DNA of 42,063 bases. Source: Comamonadaceae bacterium. GTDB taxonomy: Bacteria > Pseudomonadota > Gammaproteobacteria > Burkholderiales > Burkholderiaceae_C. The notes under the pieces were generated by a model. The model was given only the letters and a program-made list of their open reading frames with translations, was not told the origin of the DNA and searched no databases. The position numbers were made by a program, and so were the translations under genes. The DNA lies in contig CANBQX010000002.1 of the NCBI GenBank assembly GCA_947371775.1, positions 1 to 42,063 of the forward strand, written 5' to 3'. Below are positions 42,025-42,063 of the stretch, piece by piece (the stretch's first letter is position 1; each line of letters begins with the position of its first letter).

Positions 42025-42063
42025 ATGGCAGTCCCCTTTGGAACAATCAGTTTGCGCAGCCGC
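42025..42063 (+). CDS. Probable start of a divergent gene, truncated by the window
   Basis: An ATG at 42025 opens a frame of 13 codons (MAVPFGTISLRSR) that runs off the end without a stop. It is divergent from the exoribonuclease gene across 53 bp and is preceded by GATAAT. The product cannot be identified from so few residues. Confidence 0.35.
   Translation, partial: MAVPFGTISLRSR

Overview
The window looks like chromosome of a betaproteobacterium in the Burkholderiales, most probably Comamonadaceae (Rhodoferax/Polaromonas/Curvibacter-like; the genus is a guess). The reasons are a fairly GC-rich sequence, a complete 16-gene division and cell-wall (dcw) cluster in the classical proteobacterial order, a DksA with a long Lys/Ala/Pro-rich N-terminus and a degenerate zinc finger, and lipid A genes indicating a Gram-negative envelope. 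No insertion sequence, prophage, CRISPR array, tRNA or rRNA is visible. It reads as core chromosome with a small accessory-looking patch at about 7.4-12.8 kb.

Layout, left to right. (1) 1-3.5 kb: the 3' part of lysA (diaminopimelate decarboxylase) converging on a minus-strand group of cytochrome c4, msrP and msrQ (periplasmic methionine sulfoxide repair). (2) 3.6-6.1 kb: engB, then two tandem lipid A-type acyltransferases on the minus strand. (3) 6.1-11 kb: metK behind a leader whose ribosome-binding site can pair with an upstream segment, followed by a GT9 glycosyltransferase, a GtrA-like membrane protein and a GT39/ArnT-like transferase. (4) 11-15 kb: a minus-strand pair (sialidase-like BNR protein and small membrane protein), a pirin, and a minus-strand yqjD-yqjE-yqjK-type operon. 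(5) 15.1-19.1 kb: a COG0523 metal-chaperone GTPase with a His-rich loop, dksA, and a 525-residue protein with two STAS-like segments.

(6) 19.3-37.7 kb: the dcw cluster mraZ-rsmH-ftsL-ftsI-murE-murF-mraY-murD-ftsW-murG-murC-ddlB-ftsQ-ftsA-ftsZ-lpxC. From rsmH to ftsQ all eleven junctions overlap, mostly as ATGA or TGATG, which implies strong translational coupling. Three AGTG-centred repeats at exact 10-bp spacing precede mraZ and fit MraZ autoregulatory boxes. ftsZ ends in a clear intrinsic terminator, and lpxC starts at a GTG just 6 nt after a TACAAT hexamer.

(7) 37.7-42 kb: a minus-strand operon of an RNase II/R-family exonuclease, a TonB/TolA-like protein, mtgA and ruvC, with the first codons of a divergent gene at the right edge.

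Functionally the window is dominated by envelope growth. lysA makes meso-DAP/lysine, murC-F, ddlB, mraY and murG build lipid II, and ftsW, ftsI and mtgA polymerise it. ftsL, ftsQ, ftsA and ftsZ run division, while lpxC and the acyltransferases make lipid A. I did not find a clearly new defence or mobile system. The most intriguing items are the metK leader, the dual-STAS protein, the zinc-finger-degenerate DksA beside a metal-chaperone GTPase, and -10 elements placed as expected for leaderless transcripts.
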